Positions 6,005 through 8,237 of a DNA stretch of 8,237 nucleotides are shown here, piece by piece. The notes under the pieces are model-generated. The model had not been told where the DNA came from. It saw only the letters and a program-made list of their open reading frames with translations, and searched no databases. The translations under genes were made by a program, and so were the position numbers. Position 1 is the stretch's first letter. Each line of letters starts with the position of its first letter. Source of the stretch: JBKQHQ01 sp052148715 (GTDB lineage Bacteria; Pseudomonadota; Alphaproteobacteria; Rhizobiales; Xanthobacteraceae); NCBI GenBank assembly GCA_052148715.1, contig JBKQHQ010000199.1, positions 1-8,237 on the forward strand, in the 5' to 3' direction.

Positions 6005-6529
6005 GTGGGCCAAACCGCGACAAAGATGACTCCCGAGCGTCCCCCTCTCCCTACACGAGCGCAACTGCCCGGCGTGCTGACGAGCGCGAACGCGCTCGCT
6101 GGCCTCATGTTCATGGCGGTCGCGGTGACGGGCCTGTGGCTCTCGCGCGACTACCCGATCGGGACGGCGCTGCGGATGGGCACCGGCTATGTGCCGCGGC
6201 TGCTGTGCTGGGGGCTGCTCGGCCTCGGCGCCATCATTTTCACGCAAGGTTTCTTGGAGGCGCGCCAGGCGCACGGCACGGCGCGGCACGACACCTTGTT
6301 CTGGCGCCCGTTGGTGTTTGTGACTTCAAGCCTCGTCGCCTTCGGCCTCGCACTCGAGCGGCTCGGCCTGGTGGTCTCCGTCCTCTTGTTGCTGGGCATC
6401 GGCGCGTTCGCGGGGCGCGGCTTGCGGGTCGTCGAGACGGCCATGGCGGCCTTGGTGCTGATCATCCTATCCTGGGCGATCTTCATCCTCGGCCTCGGGC
6501 TCGCCATTCCGGTCTGGCCGGAGTGGTAG
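6005..6529 (+). CDS. tctB: Tripartite tricarboxylate transporter small membrane subunit TctB
   Basis: Small integral-membrane subunit of a tripartite tricarboxylate transporter (TTT), a proton- or sodium-coupled importer of citrate-like or other carboxylates working with TctA and a periplasmic TctC. The 174 residues have four to five hydrophobic segments (about 28-46, 66-82, 102-117, 121-136 and 143-168). The loop RMGTGYVPRLL (57-67) matches the family's M-G-P-GYFPR signature. TctB proteins are usually about 150-180 residues, so length fits. Start choice is uncertain: GTG at 6005 or ATG at 6026, seven codons in; neither has a clear ribosome site. The tctA ATG follows 6 bases after its stop, so the two are one operon. 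The upstream gene is a hydrolase rather than the usual tctC. Confidence 0.87.
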   Translation: MGQTATKMTPERPPLPTRAQLPGVLTSANALAGLMFMAVAVTGLWLSRDYPIGTALRMGTGYVPRLLCWGLLGLGAIIFTQGFLEARQAHGTARHDTLFWRPLVFVTSSLVAFGLALERLGLVVSVLLLLGIGAFAGRGLRVVETAMAALVLIILSWAIFILGLGLAIPVWPEW

Positions 6530-6535
6530 CCGCCG

Positions 6536-8041
6536 ATGCAGCTCCTGCACAATCTCGCGGTCGGCCTCGGCGTCGCCATGACGCCGGCGAACCTGCTGTT
6601 CGCGCTCACCGGCGCGCTGATCGGCACGTTGATCGGCGTCCTGCCCGGCATCGGCCCGATTGCCACCATCGCCATGCTGTTGCCGCTGACCTTCCACCTG
6701 GAGCCGACCTCCGGCCTGATCATGCTCGCCGGCATCTTCTACGGCGCGCAATACGGGGGCTCGACCACGGCCATTCTGGTGAACCTGCCGGGCGAGACCT
6801 CCTCGGTCGTCACCTGCATCGACGGGCACCAGATGGCGCGGCAGGGCCGCGCCGGTGCGGCGCTCGCGGTCGCCGCACTCGGCTCCTTCTTCGCCGGATG
6901 CGTGAGCACTTTCCTGATCGCCGCGTTCGCCCCGCCGCTCGCCATGGTCGGGCAATCGTTCGGCGCGCCGGAATATTTCTCGCTGATGGCTTTGGGCCTA
7001 ATCGCCGCGGTGGTGCTGGCGCACGGCTCGGTGATCAAGGCCGTGGCCATGATCATGCTCGGCCTCCTGATCGGGCTCGTCGGCACCGACGGCAATACCG
7101 GCGGCACCCGCTTCACCTTCGGCATCACTGAGCTGACCGACGGCATCGATGTGGCGACCTTGGCGATCGGGCTTTTCGGCGTCGGCGAGGTCATCGCCAA
7201 TCTGGCCCGGCCGGAGGAGTCCCGCTCGATCGTCTCGCAGAAGATCAGCCGGCTGTGGCCGACCGTCGAGGATTTCCGCCGATCGTGGCCCGCGGTCCTG
7301 CGCGGCACGGCGCTCGGCTCCGTGCTCGGCGTGCTGCCCGGCGGCGGCGCGACGCTGAGCTCGTTTGCCGCCTACGCGCTCGAGAAGAAGGTCACAAAGC
7401 ACCCCGAGCAATTCGGCCGCGGCGCGGTCGAAGGCGTCGCGGCCCCTGAATCCGCCAACAATGCCGGCGCGCAGACCTCGTTCATCCCGATGCTGACGCT
7501 CGGCATTCCCGGCAATCCGGTGATGGCGCTGATGATCGGCGCGCTGATGATCCACGGCATCCAGCCGGGCCCGCAGATCATGACCGAGCGGCCGGAAATG
7601 TTCTGGGGCATGGTCGCCAGCATGTGGATCGGCAATGCGATGCTGCTCGTCATCAACCTGCCGCTGATCGGCATGTGGGTGCAGCTCCTGAAAGTGCCGT
7701 ACCGGTTCCTTTATCTCGCGATCCTGCTTTTCTGCGGCATCGGCGTCTACACGGTGAGCAACAGCCCGACGGCGGTGATCCTCGCCGCCTTCTTCGGCAT
7801 ATGCGGCTACGTGTTCATGCGGCTCGAATGCGAGCCGGCGCCGCTGATCCTCGGCTTCGTGCTCGGTCCCCTGATGGAGGAGAATCTGCGCAAGGCCATG
7901 CGGATTTCCTCCGGCGACCCGATGATCTTTCTCAACCGTCCGATCAGCCTCGGCCTGTTGATCGGCTGCGCCATCCTGCTCGTGATCGTCGCCCTGCCGG
8001 CGATCCGCAGCAAACGCGATGAGGCGTTTCAGGAGGGTTAG
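6536..8041 (+). CDS. tctA: Tripartite tricarboxylate transporter large permease TctA
   Basis: Large transport-catalysing membrane subunit of a TTT system; 501 residues is the standard TctA length, with about a dozen hydrophobic helices. The two-fold pseudo-repeat of the family is plain: GVLPGIGP (34-41) in the first half and GVLPGGGATLSSF (265-277) in the second. Further family motifs are FYGAQYGGSTTAILVNLPGE (68-87), APESANNA (303-310) and LGIPGNPVMAL (322-332). The C-terminus ends in a basic and acidic cytoplasmic tail (RSKRDEAFQEG). The ATG has a GGAG 12 bases upstream inside the end of tctB, consistent with coupled translation. No TctC-type binding protein follows within the 196 bases left in the window, so the substrate cannot be guessed; TctC proteins are often scattered and very numerous in related genomes. 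Confidence 0.96.
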   Translation: MQLLHNLAVGLGVAMTPANLLFALTGALIGTLIGVLPGIGPIATIAMLLPLTFHLEPTSGLIMLAGIFYGAQYGGSTTAILVNLPGETSSVVTCIDGHQMARQGRAGAALAVAALGSFFAGCVSTFLIAAFAPPLAMVGQSFGAPEYFSLMALGLIAAVVLAHGSVIKAVAMIMLGLLIGLVGTDGNTGGTRFTFGITELTDGIDVATLAIGLFGVGEVIANLARPEESRSIVSQKISRLWPTVEDFRRSWPAVLRGTALGSVLGVLPGGGATLSSFAAYALEKKVTKHPEQFGRGAVEGVAAPESANNAGAQTSFIPMLTLGIPGNPVMALMIGALMIHGIQPGPQIMTERPEMFWGMVASMWIGNAMLLVINLPLIGMWVQLLKVPYRFLYLAILLFCGIGVYTVSNSPTAVILAAFFGICGYVFMRLECEPAPLILGFVLGPLMEENLRKAMRISSGDPMIFLNRPISLGLLIGCAILLVIVALPAIRSKRDEAFQEG

Positions 8042-8237
8042 TGGGCCCTGACAAGGGTTTATTGATTATCCGCCTACAGACTTTGATTCGGATCAGGTTT
8101 TTTATGGAACATTGTTAAGTAACTAAAAAACTAATGCGGATCTTGCGCGAGATTAGAGCGGATTCCGCTCATGTTCGAACATAACCGGCGTGGCGAAAGA
8201 AGTTCCTGCATTCTTTTGGGCTGAAACTGTTAACAAT
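8042..8237. other. AT-rich gene-free tail downstream of tctA
   Basis: No open frame worth calling. The stretch is clearly more AT-rich than the coding part, with runs such as ggttttttatgg and aactaaaaaactaa. Right after the tctA stop a weak ccct-gaca-aggg hairpin (8046-8057) is followed by tttatt and could be a poor terminator. Two adjoining palindromes at 8156-8182 are listed separately. Confidence 0.6.
8156..8182. repeat. Two abutting palindromes
   Basis: The 15-base near-palindrome gagcgga-t-tccgctc (8156-8170) is directly followed by the perfect 12-base palindrome atgttcgaacat (8171-8182). Either could be a protein-binding site or part of a dispersed repeat. The spacing does not fit the direct-repeat GTTC-N7-GTTC LexA box of alphaproteobacteria. 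Confidence 0.5.

Noticed and set aside
8171..8182. atgttcgaacat as a LexA (SOS) box
   Set aside because: Alphaproteobacterial LexA binds a direct repeat GTTC-N7-GTTC; here the half sites abut as an inverted repeat.

Overview
The window looks like a chromosomal piece of a GC-rich alphaproteobacterium, most likely a Bradyrhizobium/Rhodopseudomonas-type member of the Hyphomicrobiales. This is inference. It rests on the GC-rich codon use, the style of the transporter and DUF1330 proteins, and an intergenic palindrome (core catccgcgaaggcggatg) that I recall as abundant in Bradyrhizobium genomes. No ribosomal or other phylogenetic marker is present.

Layout. The left part (about 95-3452) reads on the minus strand, in transcription order: a TRAP-type solute-binding protein gene (dctP, 3452-2436); a 3'-terminal remnant of a LivK-like ABC binding-protein gene (2357-2181); livH (2027-1146); livM (1142-327); and a possible 45-codon membrane peptide (232-95). 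From 3453 to 3741 lies a divergent spacer holding a short plus-strand remnant of a LysR helix-turn-helix. The right part reads on the plus strand: a secreted DUF1330 protein (3742-4140), a perfect 12-bp hairpin (4170-4199), a Tat-exported family 1 glycoside hydrolase (4225-5655), a roughly 232-bp nested inverted-repeat element (5688-5919), the membrane subunits tctB and tctA of a tripartite tricarboxylate transporter (6005-8041), and an AT-rich tail with two palindromes (8042-8237).

How the parts fit. Three uptake-transporter families are present and each is incomplete here. The ABC pair LivH-LivM has no LivG/LivF ATPases and only a broken binding protein. The TRAP binding protein has no DctQ/DctM membrane partners. 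TctA-TctB has no TctC. The intact TRAP binding protein sits where the ABC binding protein would be expected and is bordered on both sides by gene debris, which suggests past deletion or recombination at this spot. Whether DctP is an orphan, works with distant DctQM, or has been co-opted cannot be told from the sequence alone. The secreted GH1 enzyme may release sugars in the periplasm, but no sugar transporter is adjacent. I see no rRNA, tRNA, CRISPR array, transposase or complete new system. The most interesting material is the mosaic of remnants at 2181-3741 and the repeat element at 5688-5919.
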